From Acetobacter sicerae (GTDB lineage: Bacteria; Pseudomonadota; Alphaproteobacteria; Acetobacterales; Acetobacteraceae): DNA of 64,000 nt. The translations under genes and the position numbers were made by a program. The stretch spans positions 62,001 to 126,000 of the forward strand of contig NZ_JAAABN010000003.1 in the NCBI RefSeq assembly GCF_011516765.1, read 5' to 3'. Positions 8,750 through 18,893 of the stretch are shown here, one piece after another (the stretch's first letter is position 1; each line of letters starts with the position of its first letter). The notes under the pieces are model-generated. The model did not search any database. It was not told where the DNA came from and worked only from the letters and a program-made list of their open reading frames with translations.

Positions 8750-9712
8750 ATGCCTAAAGTCTGTGTCTGCTACACATCCGACGTCGGCTACCTGTTCCCA
8801 AGCTTCGTCAGCGCCATACAGGCGAGACGCAATACCAGCAGGGATCTCACCGATATTCTGCTGATCGGAATCGATATAGATCCTGCCACACAAAAAATCT
8901 TTTCCAGACTGTGCGATCAGAACGATATTGTCTTTCTCTGCTATACGGCCAGAGATATCGGACATGCACCCGCCATGCTGGCCCGCCTCTTTCTCGATGA
9001 TCTTTTGCCCACTCCTTACGAACGCTTCCTGTATGTGGACGGAGATACCCAGATACGCGGCGATCTGGACCGCCTCCTGAAACAGCCGCTTGCTGACGGA
9101 ACATTTGGAGCCGTAACGGACCCCATGAGTTTTGCCGTGGGCGATGATGATCCGGCGGCCCGTTCATTTCTGGAGCATTTTTCCGCGTTCGGTTTTTCTG
9201 ATGATGACGCAAAACAGTATTTCAATTCCGGCGTTCTTTACGCCGATCGCGCTGGCTGGGGGCGCATAGGACGGGAAGCATGGGAAAAGTTTGGACTGTT
9301 CCAGTCGAAAACACGTTATCCCGATCAGGATGTTCTCAATCTCGTCGGGCGCTCCCATCGTCTTTCCATGTCTTTTGCGTGGAACTTTCCGATCTTCTTC
9401 AGAAATATCGGTCTGGATTCCATCATTGCGCCCTGTATCTATCACTTCATGTCATCTCCCAAGCCCTGGGATGCCGACCTGCCGCCCTGGGATGTGACGG
9501 CCTCCTCACCTTACGATGAAATCACCGGCACTTTTCCAGAACTCGCGCCATACAGAAAGCGCATGTCTACAGGCCGATGGCTGCGTTATACGCTTCAGCA
9601 AAGATACAAACGCTGGCTGGAGAAGCGGGAATGGTCGGGCGAACGTGTGCAGCGCATTCTCGCTTATGAACAGACCGCCGATATAAAAAGCGGTTTCAAA
9701 ACTGGAGGCTGA
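8750..9712 (+). CDS. Glycosyltransferase family 8
   Basis: A 320-residue retaining glycosyltransferase resembling lipopolysaccharide glucosyl/galactosyltransferases. Seen: the metal- and nucleotide-sugar-binding DXD as DGD at 97-99 in RFLYVDGDTQIRG, the NSGVLY motif at 159-164, and DQDVLNLV later. The C-terminus is basic (QQRYKRWLEKREW), which fits peripheral membrane contact. It is preceded by about 230 bases without a gene and faces the Hint gene across a shared terminator. Together with two GT2 genes beyond the Hint gene it suggests decoration of a surface polymer or of the Hint protein; acceptor and sugar are unknown. Confidence 0.88.
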   Translation: MPKVCVCYTSDVGYLFPSFVSAIQARRNTSRDLTDILLIGIDIDPATQKIFSRLCDQNDIVFLCYTARDIGHAPAMLARLFLDDLLPTPYERFLYVDGDTQIRGDLDRLLKQPLADGTFGAVTDPMSFAVGDDDPAARSFLEHFSAFGFSDDDAKQYFNSGVLYADRAGWGRIGREAWEKFGLFQSKTRYPDQDVLNLVGRSHRLSMSFAWNFPIFFRNIGLDSIIAPCIYHFMSSPKPWDADLPPWDVTASSPYDEITGTFPELAPYRKRMSTGRWLRYTLQQRYKRWLEKREWSGERVQRILAYEQTADIKSGFKTGG

Positions 9713-9927
9713 TCGTCTCCAGAAAAATTCCAGGGTAATTTTTCGCAAGCACGGATCTATCTAAAAAGTCTGATCACGCCAGAGAGCAACAAGAGCAGGC
9801 GAACTGCCCGCCTGCTAAATCAAAAGTCTTTTCGCATCTTTTTACTTCCGGAAGCAGACAAACCGGTTTCATCGGTTATAGCGCCGCTTTCTCTCCTGCC
9901 TGCAAAACACATGCGCCATAAAAAAAG

Positions 9928-9958
9928 GGCCGTAGCAGATTTCCTGCTACGGCCTTTT
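9928..9958. terminator. Bidirectional rho-independent terminator
   Basis: An 11-bp perfect stem (GGCCGTAGCAG at 9928-9938 with 9944-9954), A-run before and TTTT after, between the convergent GT8 and Hint genes. Confidence 0.88.
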
Positions 9959-9980
9959 CAATCACTCGTCAGAGCGTCAT

Positions 9981-12821
9981 TCAGGCGCAGAGACGAAGGG
10001 TCTTTCCATTTGCCTCAAGACGGTAGGGACCGGCTGCTGCAATCTGGATTTTGAGCAGAGCTTTTGTATTCAGCACTCTCTCACCAAGATCGAGAACAGC
10101 GTCTCCGTTGGTCCAGCGAACCGAAGCATTCTTCTCAACACCATGCCAGCCGACATGAGACTGTCCGTCGAGGTGGCTGTTGACAGCACGACCATAGGAA
10201 CCGCCTTCCAGCAGGGTCACGCTGCCCACCAGAACACCGAGCATACGACGGTCATCGACAAACGGACCGACGATGTCAGACGGTCTGTCCGCACGCGAGC
10301 AGATCCGGATTTCCGTGACATTTTCAGGAACTTCGACTGTCACAACGCCATTCTTTTCGTCCAGACGACGCAGCGTCTGCCCGGAAAGTGTGCGGAACGA
10401 CAGATCTGATTTCCGTGTCAGAGGCTGCCTGGCAGGGACAGCGAGACCAAGAGCGTTCACTGCCCGTGCGGAGATACGCTGGTGCAGGCCTTCCACCGTC
10501 TCACGGTCTGTGAGCAGAGGCGCCGCAGCGTCCGCCCATGTCAGATGACGTGAAGTCAGCGAAACGACAGCGCCACCAGTGAACGAGCGACGATTACCCG
10601 TGTCGAGATAGCTTTCTGTAGCAACATTCTCAGCAAGAATGATGCTGTGACGCTCTGTTTCGACATGGAAGTAGCGATAGGACGTCACGGAGCGATCATA
10701 GAAAATGCTCGACCCGTTCACCAGCATACGCACCGGCACAAAGCCGCCTTCGAGATACAGACCGTGCTCGGCTGTGACCAGAAGATCAGCAGACGGCACA
10801 TTCTCGGAAATGGCGCCCTTGAGGATACGAACCGGATAGCCCGCGTCGGCATCATCAAGTTCCGGACGTATGACAGCGTTCTGGAAACCGACCCAGACAA
10901 CAGGACGGCTGCTAGCGTCGGCATCGACGACAATCAGTTCATCACCAACGGACAGGTCTTCAACAGCCACATCACCGCGCGTTGTGCGAATGAGCGTGCC
11001 CTCAACAAAGCAGACATCGGTCGCGACCGTGTTGATCAGCCAGTCACCAGCGGCATCTTTCGAGAATGTCGAAGAGCCTGGAACAAAGCCGTCAGCCGTT
11101 TCGATGTGAGACAGCGTGTAGGTCTGACCGTTATCGAGTGTGATCGCCAGCGAATAGCTGCCGTCATCGTTTTTCGTATAGACGGCCGCAGTCGGCTGCG
11201 TGTTCAGGTCAGCATCAATGGCGAAATGCGTGTTCGCATTGACCCCGACAAAAGTCGTATCGATCTGCTTCGTGTCACCAGCCAGAACAAGCGTGTTGCT
11301 GCTGTCATCGAAGCTGATCGTGCTCGTGTTGCCATACAGCCGTGCATAGAACGTGCTGTCATCCGTCAGGTTGATCTGCGGCAGATCGACCATCATCGAA
11401 TTGGCCTGTGTGCCCAGCGTGGAGTTCGACAGATTCAGCGTTCCGCCACCAGCAAGATGGCTGCTGTCGAAAACGACATTTCCATCATTGCCCGTGATGT
11501 TCAGCGTGCCGTCCATGGCGCTGACGCCGCCAAGCTCGACCTTCGCCGGGGTATCGATGTTCAGCACACCGTTGCCGCGAACTTCAAAACCCGCCGTTGA
11601 GAACACGTAGCTGTTCGGGTTCTGGGGGTTATTGGCCGTAATGGTCAGTGTGGCGTTCGGATTGACCGAAAGGCTGACGAACTGCCCCACATTTGACTGA
11701 TCGGCGACGACGTAAAGCGGATCTGTGTCCGAGCCTGAAAGAGAGGCGTGGAAGCAGCTGTCTGACTGCGGGATATCACCCTGAGACCAGTTACTGGTGT
11801 CAGACCAGCTCGCCGGATTGCTTTCCGTGCCTGTGCCGATGAAGGTGTCCGTCGCTACGGATGAGTGGTTTGTGTAGCCATTGGTCGTTGCTGCTGTGCC
11901 GGAACCGACATCGTCAGCATGCGTGACAACGGCCTGAAGCTGTTCATGCTGTGTTGTGGACGCATAGTCAGGCGTGACGGTGCTGGCGTTCTGCTCTGTA
12001 AACAGCCAGTCACCTGCGGCATCCTTACTGAACGACACCGAACCGGGAACAAACCCGTCAGCCGGCACGATATCGGACAGCGTCAGGGAATGCCCGTTCG
12101 TGAAGGAGATGGTGTAGCTGTATGAACCGTCACCATTCGCCACAACATTGGCGCTGGCAGGCGTAACCCCTTCGGTGCCGTTGATGGCAAACTGCGAATT
12201 CTCTGAAACGCCGTAAATGGCTGTCGAAATCGTCGAATCATTTGCGTCCAGAACAACCGTGTTGGTCGAGGACGGATCAAACGTGATCGAGCTTCCGGTC
12301 GTGTTCCAGCCGGTATAAAGCGTGCTGCCGTTCTGGAGCGTGATGTCCATATCCGGGATATGGATCGGCGCTTCCGCACTGCCCAGCGTGGAGTTGACCA
12401 GATTGAGCGTGCCGGTTCCGTTCAGGCTGTTGCCATCCAGAACAACCTTGCCCGGGTTATCAATGATCGTGATCGTACCGCCACGATTCTGCGTGTAGAG
12501 GCCCAGCTCCACCTGCGACGACGTATCGACGATCAGCTCACCGGTCGGAGCGATTTCCATACCGTAGGTCGAGAATACGTTTCCAGCATCCGTTGAAGAG
12601 GCCTGCGCCGTGATCTTCAGGGTGCCGTAATCACCGATGCTGAGCGAATGTATCTGTCCGTAAGACACGGCATTCGCCACAGCGACAGCGCGATCATCTT
12701 CACTGGTCCCGGCAATGGTGGCTGCCTGACATGTGTGACTCTGAGGAAGGTCTTCATTCGACCAGTTCGTGGGATCGAAAAAATCGTCCGACGTTGACCC
12801 ATTCCAGTAAGTTGTAGCCAT
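9981..12821 (-). CDS. Large Hint-domain protein with duplicated beta-rich N-terminal module
   Basis: 946 residues. Two related modules (about 1-275 and 325-598) each begin with a W/NW motif (FFDPTNWSNEDLPQS; WSDTSNWSQGDIPQS) and end with ADGFVPGS..FSKDAAGDWL; they are rich in T, S, N, G and probably form beta-helical repeats. A Hedgehog/intein-type Hint domain follows from Cys604 (CFVEGTLIRT) through LVTAEHGLYLEG with His686 to about 750. A C-terminal domain (about 830-946) contains VDDRRMLGVLVG and AAAGPYRLEA. No Sec signal peptide is visible. Hint domains cleave and splice or attach proteins; whether this copy is active is unknown. A paralogue lies at 47386-49113. AGG precedes the ATG by 8 bases. 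Confidence 0.82.
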   Translation of the reverse strand: MATTYWNGSTSDDFFDPTNWSNEDLPQSHTCQAATIAGTSEDDRAVAVANAVSYGQIHSLSIGDYGTLKITAQASSTDAGNVFSTYGMEIAPTGELIVDTSSQVELGLYTQNRGGTITIIDNPGKVVLDGNSLNGTGTLNLVNSTLGSAEAPIHIPDMDITLQNGSTLYTGWNTTGSSITFDPSSTNTVVLDANDSTISTAIYGVSENSQFAINGTEGVTPASANVVANGDGSYSYTISFTNGHSLTLSDIVPADGFVPGSVSFSKDAAGDWLFTEQNASTVTPDYASTTQHEQLQAVVTHADDVGSGTAATTNGYTNHSSVATDTFIGTGTESNPASWSDTSNWSQGDIPQSDSCFHASLSGSDTDPLYVVADQSNVGQFVSLSVNPNATLTITANNPQNPNSYVFSTAGFEVRGNGVLNIDTPAKVELGGVSAMDGTLNITGNDGNVVFDSSHLAGGGTLNLSNSTLGTQANSMMVDLPQINLTDDSTFYARLYGNTSTISFDDSSNTLVLAGDTKQIDTTFVGVNANTHFAIDADLNTQPTAAVYTKNDDGSYSLAITLDNGQTYTLSHIETADGFVPGSSTFSKDAAGDWLINTVATDVCFVEGTLIRTTRGDVAVEDLSVGDELIVVDADASSRPVVWVGFQNAVIRPELDDADAGYPVRILKGAISENVPSADLLVTAEHGLYLEGGFVPVRMLVNGSSIFYDRSVTSYRYFHVETERHSIILAENVATESYLDTGNRRSFTGGAVVSLTSRHLTWADAAAPLLTDRETVEGLHQRISARAVNALGLAVPARQPLTRKSDLSFRTLSGQTLRRLDEKNGVVTVEVPENVTEIRICSRADRPSDIVGPFVDDRRMLGVLVGSVTLLEGGSYGRAVNSHLDGQSHVGWHGVEKNASVRWTNGDAVLDLGERVLNTKALLKIQIAAAGPYRLEANGKTLRLCA

Positions 12822-13177
12822 CTACGGACCTCGTTCGCTGAAAGCCGGTCAGAGACCGGACATCCGTCGCACATCCCTCCCTGAAGAACAGTCAGGATGT
12901 ACGCAGAAGACAATTGTTACAGATACTTTTCGGTACACGTTTATACGCCTTGTTAACTTTTATCAAACGAATAACATGTAAAAAAGCTGCAACGTATAAA
13001 CAACACACTGTTTTTTCGTGATTTTTATTTTAATCGCGAACGAATCTATAGATTTTCTGCCTCAGCGCTTCGTTTCATATTTTGAATACAGACATGGTTA
13101 TTGGAAGTATTCATATCTAAAATAGATAAATACTTCTTTATTTAGAAAATTCTAAATAAAGAGATCATTAGAAAGTT
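12822..13177 (-). promoter_or_regulatory. AT-rich leader of the large Hint gene
   Basis: About 356 bases without a gene. The Hint-proximal part has a small hairpin (CCGGTC...GACCGG around 12844-12859). The distal part (about 12900-13165) is strongly AT-rich, and likely contains the promoter of the Hint gene and the end of the GT2 transcript. No RNA family was recognised. Confidence 0.4.
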
Positions 13178-14047
13178 TCAGGTCTTGCCTCTCAGGCTTC
13201 TCTGAGCCTGTCTGGCTGCGGATGAATAATATCCTTCCACGCGCCCCAGCAACACATACGCATGATAAAGCGCTGTATGTCGGTCACCTTTCAGGATGTT
13301 GAAGAGGATTCCACCAACAGGCCTGATCACAAACTCCAGAAGCACAGTGCAGGGTGCTGCATTTTTGCGCAGTGCGTACCCCATCCCTCTGGCGTAACTT
13401 CTGGCGCGCGTCAGATTCACGTCAGTCGGCTTGTCCGGATGCATCACCTGAATCCGCGGGTCGAAATAACCCTTTACGCCATGCGCCAGCAGCCGCAGCC
13501 CCAGATCCTGCCCTTCCGCAGCAACGAACCGACAGCCGGGGCCCATGTTGACGTCAAACCCGCCAACAGCTTCATACGCGGCCCGACGGATGAACATGTT
13601 GAACTCCACCAGCCCCGTCCAGATGTTGCTTTCATTCAGCCTTGCGCTGGCAGTCAGCCACCGTCCCATCTGCGAAGGACGTCCATGCTGATTCAGCACA
13701 GCGCCAGTCAACAGGCCCAGAGAGGGGTTTTTCCTGAAACTGGCGTCAACCTGCGCCAATGTATCCGGAAGATAAAGGCAGTCATCGTCCGGAAAAGCGA
13801 TGATGTCTCCTGTCGCATGGGATGCACCGACAATGCAGGCATAACGACATTTTTGGACATCGATCCTGATATGCCGGATGGGCAGGATCTCCGAAAAGTC
13901 CGCCACAACAGAATCGTAGATATCACTCCCACTCTGGTCCACGAGAATGACTTCAAGATCCCGGAAGGTCTGACGAGCCAGAGCATCCAGAAAGGCCCTT
14001 ACATCCCGAGGGCGATCGAGAGTCGGGATTACAAGGGAAAAACGCAT
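13178..14047 (-). CDS. Glycosyltransferase family 2
   Basis: A 289-residue GT-A fold enzyme. The start MRFSLVIPTLDRPRDV is the classical GT2 beginning. The metal-binding motif is DDD at 87-89 (IIAFPDDDCLYL), and a later acidic stretch (AAEGQDLGLRLLAHG) matches the catalytic-base region. The C-terminal part (VLLEFVIRPVGGILFNIL) could touch the membrane. It follows another GT2 gene by 38 bases on the same strand, so the two probably share a transcript, with the Hint gene further downstream. Sugar donor and acceptor cannot be told. Confidence 0.87.
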   Translation of the reverse strand: MRFSLVIPTLDRPRDVRAFLDALARQTFRDLEVILVDQSGSDIYDSVVADFSEILPIRHIRIDVQKCRYACIVGASHATGDIIAFPDDDCLYLPDTLAQVDASFRKNPSLGLLTGAVLNQHGRPSQMGRWLTASARLNESNIWTGLVEFNMFIRRAAYEAVGGFDVNMGPGCRFVAAEGQDLGLRLLAHGVKGYFDPRIQVMHPDKPTDVNLTRARSYARGMGYALRKNAAPCTVLLEFVIRPVGGILFNILKGDRHTALYHAYVLLGRVEGYYSSAARQAQRSLRGKT

Positions 14048-14085
14048 TAACCTACCAGTTCATTTCACGCCGAAAACAGTCACTT

Positions 14086-15009
14086 TTACAGATCCAGAAT
14101 ATGCCCGGGCTGGAGACGTCCGCGCAGCACGTCCCTCCAGGCAAGCCAGTTTCCTTTCATGCGCCCTTTCCGGTCGACCCATGGTTCCGGGCGAACACTT
14201 CTGACGACATTGATCAGTGTATGACGTCCAGCGCTTCTGAAGGCATGTCCCCAGAGATACGATCCCTTGCGGGCAAGGTACAGCGGATTGACGATCTGGG
14301 AATATCCCAAGCGCACGCCGGATGTTTTGCCTTTTTTGCTACCCAGATGAATACCCTGCGCGCCTTCTCCCCGGACAATGCGGCCATAGGGCAGAATGCG
14401 CCTTGAAAAATCGATGTCTTCATACCAGGCATACAAAGGCAGGTGTTCATCAAAACGGATGCCTGTATGTCTGATTACATCCATACGAAAAGCCATGTTG
14501 CAGCCGTAGGTATTAAAGACATCAACAATCGCGTTGTCCCGCGAGGCCACCGGTTTCGCGAGAGCCGCAAGCGCGTGCTCCACCGTCAGTCCGGGACCGA
14601 CGGCGCCATCCTCCAGAACCTTGCCAGTCATTCCGGCAATGCGACTGTCGCTCCTGAAAACGGCCAGCATTTTCTCGATGTAGTCATGCTGTGGAAAGAA
14701 ATCATCATCAAGGAACAGCACAATGTCCGCATCCCGCGCATGGTCCAGAATGACGTTTCTTTGCGCAGGCAGGCCACGACTACCCTGAAGCAGGACAAGA
14801 TCACATCCCGGCACAAGTGCGGGCGTGACGCCTTCGATATCGGTCGGGTTCTTATAGCAGATGACAATCCTGTCCGGTCTTACACTCTGCCGGTTCAGCT
14901 CCCTGATGAGAGACGCCAGAACAGGCGCACGTCCCGAAGTCGCCAAACCAACAATGACTTTCGGTTCAACCGGAAGATCCGTCATGACCTGTATTCTTTC
15001 CACAATCAT
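14086..15009 (-). CDS. Glycosyltransferase family 2
   Basis: About 307 residues. It begins with the GT2-type strand VIVGLATSGRAPVLASLI, has the DXD-type motif in IVLFLDDDFFPQHDYI and a catalytic-base region in YAWYEDIDFSRRI. The C-terminal region (WGHAFRSAGRHTLINVVRS) resembles rhamnosyl- or galactosyltransferases. The start is uncertain: ATG at 15009 or 14985, or TTG at 15021, none with a strong ribosome-binding site. The next gene, another GT2, begins 38 bases downstream. Its role is probably in the same surface-glycan pathway. Confidence 0.85.
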   Translation of the reverse strand: MIVERIQVMTDLPVEPKVIVGLATSGRAPVLASLIRELNRQSVRPDRIVICYKNPTDIEGVTPALVPGCDLVLLQGSRGLPAQRNVILDHARDADIVLFLDDDFFPQHDYIEKMLAVFRSDSRIAGMTGKVLEDGAVGPGLTVEHALAALAKPVASRDNAIVDVFNTYGCNMAFRMDVIRHTGIRFDEHLPLYAWYEDIDFSRRILPYGRIVRGEGAQGIHLGSKKGKTSGVRLGYSQIVNPLYLARKGSYLWGHAFRSAGRHTLINVVRSVRPEPWVDRKGRMKGNWLAWRDVLRGRLQPGHILDL

Positions 15010-15116
15010 CTGACGGGACAAACACTACCAGCCATCCAAGGAGCATTTGACCCAAACAACAAACCCGCTTCGTTCTGTTATTCCCAAACAGAATACACGG
15101 CTACGCTCTCAAAAAT

Positions 15117-15566
15117 TCAAGGCAACGACGCCCCTTCAAATTCCAGCAACCAGATCTTGTCATCCAAACCGCCATCACCAGAATACCCCCCCAGACCGTG
15201 TGCAGCCACGACACGATGACAGGGGATCAGGATCGGCAGCGGGTTACGCCCCACGGACTGCCCGACGGAACGAGGCGAACCACCGACCTGTTCCGCTATC
15301 TGCTTGTAGGTCCGGGTTTCGCCAAGAGGAATCTCGCAGAGCGCAGCCCAGACCTTCTTCTGGTACTCCGTCCCCCACGGCTTCATCGGATAAGGGAACG
15401 AACCTGTCGGCGCATCAAACCATTGATCCAGCCAGTCCCGCGCTTCACACAGCAGAGGCGTCTCGGTCTGGTCACGTCCCCATCCCCAGTCCAGAGCAAT
15501 GATCGCGCCGTCTTCTTCCGTTATCGTAAGAGGCCCCAACGGAGAATGCAGGGACAACTGGGGCAT
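15117..15566 (-). CDS. ogt: Methylated-DNA--[protein]-cysteine S-methyltransferase
   Basis: Repairs O6-alkylguanine by moving the alkyl group to its own cysteine, a one-use reaction. The active-site signature is complete: [18 protein letters not shown] region, read here as [13 protein letters not shown] followed by [12 protein letters not shown]. The DNA-reading helix is present in [22 protein letters not shown]. Starting at the ATG 15566 ([11 protein letters not shown]) gives 149 residues, normal for the Ogt branch without an Ada domain; the frame opens slightly earlier. It is divergent from mnmE. Confidence 0.93.
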   Translation of the reverse strand: MPQLSLHSPLGPLTITEEDGAIIALDWGWGRDQTETPLLCEARDWLDQWFDAPTGSFPYPMKPWGTEYQKKVWAALCEIPLGETRTYKQIAEQVGGSPRSVGQSVGRNPLPILIPCHRVVAAHGLGGYSGDGGLDDKIWLLEFEGASLP

Positions 15567-15683
15567 GGGATCACTCCGACAATATGGCCACACAGATGTG
15601 GGCAGGACGTGCTACCTCTTGTCAGCGCCAGCCCGCCTCACGTCAATATTCACTTAAGATTTTCGAACGAGATACTGCACATC

Positions 15684-17018
15684 ATGCCGTCAGACGCATC
15701 AGTTCACCATCATGCCCTACCGCCAGTCTTTGCCCTCGCCACAGGATCGGGACGCGGGGCCATCGCCATCATGCGGGTCAGCGGCGCTGGCAGCGACCAC
15801 ATTCTCCGCACCCTTGCCGGCCAACTCCCCGCACCACGCCGAACGTCCTTTCGCAAGATCTGGCGCAACGCAGCACAACAGGAAGACCATCTGGACGACG
15901 CCGTTGTCGTCTGGTCCCCCGGCCCCAACAGCTATACCGGCGAAGACAGTTTCGAACTCCATCTTCACGCCGGACCGGCCATTATTTCCGCTACTGCCGA
16001 CGCTCTGGTGGCAGCAGGAGCACGTCCAGCTGAACCGGGAGAATTCACACGCCGGGCTTTCATGCACGGACGTGTCGATCTGACGGAAGCCGAGGGTATC
16101 GCTGACCTGATCGAGGCCGAGACGGAGGCGCAGCGCAAGCAGGCTCTCGCTCAGGCTGACGGCGCTCTCGGGGCGCTTTACAAGAACTGGGCGAACAGAC
16201 TGCGCGGTGTCCTTGCCCAGCAGGAAGCCCTGATCGATTTTCCTGACGAGGAACTTCCTCCGGAAGTGGAGAACGCTCTTCTGGGCGAAATCGCGACGCT
16301 CAACACGGAGATCCGCCACCACCTTGCGGATGGAGAACGCGGTGAGAGAATCCGTCGCGGGCTTGTCTTCTCCATTGTCGGCCCACCAAATGCCGGAAAA
16401 TCCAGCCTTCTGAATCTGCTCGCCGAACGGGACGCCGCGATTGTCTCTCCCATAGCGGGCACCACACGCGACACGATTGAAATCGCGACCATTCTGGCCG
16501 GAGTGAAAGTCTCATTCGTCGACACAGCGGGCCTGCGTGAGACGAACGATCCGATCGAAGCGGAAGGCGTCCGGCGAGCGATGTTTCACGTGGAACATTC
16601 GGACTTCGTCCTGCAACTCTTCCCCTCAGACCAACCCTATCCCGAGCCACTTCCTCAGGCGCTTCTCGTCTGCAACAAGACCGATCTGATGCTTCCTCCC
16701 GCCACACTGGACTCGCATCCCGTGCTCGGCATCAGTCTGCAAACGGGCGATGGCGTTCCCGAACTGCGAAAAACGCTTGAAAGAGAAGCCCTCAAACTGA
16801 CACAAGGAAGCGGGCCGCCACCCCTGACACGCGCACGCCACCGGGCTGCGGCGGAGGCCGCTTCGGCCAGCCTGGAAGCGGCGCTGAGCATGGATTGGCC
16901 GGAAATGCGCGGTGAGGAATTGCGTCTGGCCATGCGCGCACTGGGACGCCTGACTGGCGAAGTCGGCGTTGAAGATATACTGGATACCATCTTCGGTCAG
17001 TTCTGCATCGGGAAGTAA
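15684..17018 (+). CDS. mnmE: tRNA modification GTPase MnmE
   Basis: With MnmG it installs the carboxymethylaminomethyl group on U34 of several tRNAs. 444 residues from the ATG at 15684; the frame is open further upstream but that part opposes ogt and is not conserved. Seen: N-terminal folate-binding domain ([19 protein letters not shown]), helical domain, G-domain with P-loop [25 protein letters not shown] and NKTD, and the C-terminal cysteine motif FCIGK. mnmG starts 12 bases downstream. A parS variant lies inside at 16582. Confidence 0.97.
   Translation: MPSDASVHHHALPPVFALATGSGRGAIAIMRVSGAGSDHILRTLAGQLPAPRRTSFRKIWRNAAQQEDHLDDAVVVWSPGPNSYTGEDSFELHLHAGPAIISATADALVAAGARPAEPGEFTRRAFMHGRVDLTEAEGIADLIEAETEAQRKQALAQADGALGALYKNWANRLRGVLAQQEALIDFPDEELPPEVENALLGEIATLNTEIRHHLADGERGERIRRGLVFSIVGPPNAGKSSLLNLLAERDAAIVSPIAGTTRDTIEIATILAGVKVSFVDTAGLRETNDPIEAEGVRRAMFHVEHSDFVLQLFPSDQPYPEPLPQALLVCNKTDLMLPPATLDSHPVLGISLQTGDGVPELRKTLEREALKLTQGSGPPPLTRARHRAAAEAASASLEAALSMDWPEMRGEELRLAMRALGRLTGEVGVEDILDTIFGQFCIGK
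16582..16597. promoter_or_regulatory. parS site (variant) inside mnmE
   Basis: TGTTTCACGTGGAACA matches the parS consensus with one base change in the right half, a variant seen in other bacteria. It is 3-5 kb from parA and parB, the usual distance. It is encoded as FHVEH in MnmE. Confidence 0.8.
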
Positions 17019-17030
17019 GAGGAAATCACC

Positions 17031-18893
17031 ATGGAAACGCAGTTCGATGTCATCGTCGTCGGAGGCGGACACGCGGGCTGCGAGGCGGCCGCAGCGGCGG
17101 CCCGCTGTGGGGCGAAAACAGTTCTTCTCACGCATCGCATGGACACCGTCGGCGCCATGTCCTGCAACCCCGCGATCGGCGGCATTGGCAAGGGCCATCT
17201 GGTCCGCGAAATCGATGCGCTCGACGGACTGATGGGTCGCGCCGCTGACGCCGCCGGAATCCATTTCAAACTTCTAAACCGCTCAAAAGGGCCTGCCGTG
17301 CATGGCCCCCGTGCTCAGGCCGATCGCGGACTGTATCGCAGCGCGATTCATGATCTTCTGCGCGCGACCGACAATCTGACCATTATCGAAGCGGCTGTTG
17401 GTGATCTGCTCCTGACCTCCGAAGAAACAGTGGCCGGTGTCGTCTGCGAAGATGGTCGACGCTTTCTGGCCCCGGCCGTTGTCATCGCTGCCGGAACCTT
17501 TCTCCGAGGCATCATTCATTTCGGCCATGAGACCGAGCCAGCAGGACGTGTCGGCGACCTGCCCGCCAATGCGCTTGGCCTGCGTCTCGAAGCTTTGGGG
17601 CTACCTATGGGTCGTCTCAAGACCGGCACCCCTGCCCGCATCGACCGCGCCAGCATCGACTGGGACTCGCTTCCGGAAGATCGGGGCGACGTCGAGCCAG
17701 AACCGTTTTCCTATCTGACGACCAGCATCACCAATCCACAGGTGAGTTGCCGCATCACAGCGACCAATGAAAAAACCCACGCCATCATCCGTGAGCACAT
17801 TCATCTGTCTGCTGTTTACGGTGGCGCCATTGCCGGACTCGGTCCCCGCTACTGCCCGTCCATTGAGGACAAGGTCGTCCGCTTTGCCGAAAAAACTTCC
17901 CATCAGATTTTCCTGGAACCGGAGGCGCTTCCCGGCAATCCGGGTGGCGATCTGGTCTACCCCAATGGCATTTCGACCAGCCTGCCACCCTTTGTGCAGG
18001 AGCAGATGATCCGCACCATTCCCGGACTGGAGCAGGCCCGCATCGTCCGCCCCGGTTACGCCGTGGAGTATGATTACATTGATCCGCGGGCGCTCTCTCA
18101 CTCGCTGGAACTCCGGGCGATCCCCGGCCTGTTTATGGCAGGACAGATCAACGGCACCACGGGTTATGAAGAAGCCGGAGCGCAGGGTCTTCTGGCCGGC
18201 ATCAACGCCGCACGTCGCGCTGCCGGAAGCGATGCGCTGACCATCAGCCGCAGCGAGGCCTATCTGGGCGTCATGATTGATGACCTCGTAACACAGGGTG
18301 TTTCCGAACCCTATCGCATGTTCACCTCGCGCGCGGAGTATCGGCTGACTTTACGAGCCGACAATGCCGATCTTCGCCTTACACCTCTCGGCATTGCCTG
18401 TGGATGTGTCGGCACGGAACGCGCCCGTCAGTTCGAGAGAGTTAGTGCGGAACTTCAGGCCGCAACAGAACGCGCCAGAGCAGAGACATGGCTCCCGACA
18501 GATATTACCCATGCGGGAGGCACTGCCTCACAGGATGGCCGCAGGCGGTCTCTTTTTGAAATCATGGCGTCGGGCGGAGACACGTCCATCGCCGGACGAC
18601 TGGCTCCATGGTTCGCCAAACTGCCTCACCGTGTGCGCCTGCATGTGGAAACAGAGGCCCGTTACAGCGGCTACCTGATCCGGCAGGAGCGGGAAATCAG
18701 ACAGCTTCATGCCGAGGCCGCTGTCACCATTCCTGAGAGCTTTGACTTCAGTCAGGTCGGCGGTCTGAGTGCCGAAATGAAAGAACGGTTCGAGCGGGTT
18801 CGTCCGGCCAACTTCGCCGCAGCCCAGAGAATTCCGGGCATTACCCCCTCGGCTCTGGTCGCCCTTCTCGCCCACATCAGGCAGGCCGCATGA
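17031..18893 (+). CDS. mnmG: tRNA uridine-5-carboxymethylaminomethyl modification enzyme MnmG
   Basis: FAD-dependent partner of MnmE; 620 residues, the standard length. The dinucleotide-binding motif [12 protein letters not shown] is at 8-19, followed by the MnmG signatures [18 protein letters not shown] and [18 protein letters not shown]. The middle holds [20 protein letters not shown] and the C-terminal MnmE/tRNA-binding region is intact ([15 protein letters not shown] type, here [18 protein letters not shown]). It lies between mnmE and rsmG; the latter overlaps by 4 bases (ATGA), so translation is probably coupled. Confidence 0.98.
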   Translation: METQFDVIVVGGGHAGCEAAAAAARCGAKTVLLTHRMDTVGAMSCNPAIGGIGKGHLVREIDALDGLMGRAADAAGIHFKLLNRSKGPAVHGPRAQADRGLYRSAIHDLLRATDNLTIIEAAVGDLLLTSEETVAGVVCEDGRRFLAPAVVIAAGTFLRGIIHFGHETEPAGRVGDLPANALGLRLEALGLPMGRLKTGTPARIDRASIDWDSLPEDRGDVEPEPFSYLTTSITNPQVSCRITATNEKTHAIIREHIHLSAVYGGAIAGLGPRYCPSIEDKVVRFAEKTSHQIFLEPEALPGNPGGDLVYPNGISTSLPPFVQEQMIRTIPGLEQARIVRPGYAVEYDYIDPRALSHSLELRAIPGLFMAGQINGTTGYEEAGAQGLLAGINAARRAAGSDALTISRSEAYLGVMIDDLVTQGVSEPYRMFTSRAEYRLTLRADNADLRLTPLGIACGCVGTERARQFERVSAELQAATERARAETWLPTDITHAGGTASQDGRRRSLFEIMASGGDTSIAGRLAPWFAKLPHRVRLHVETEARYSGYLIRQEREIRQLHAEAAVTIPESFDFSQVGGLSAEMKERFERVRPANFAAAQRIPGITPSALVALLAHIRQAA

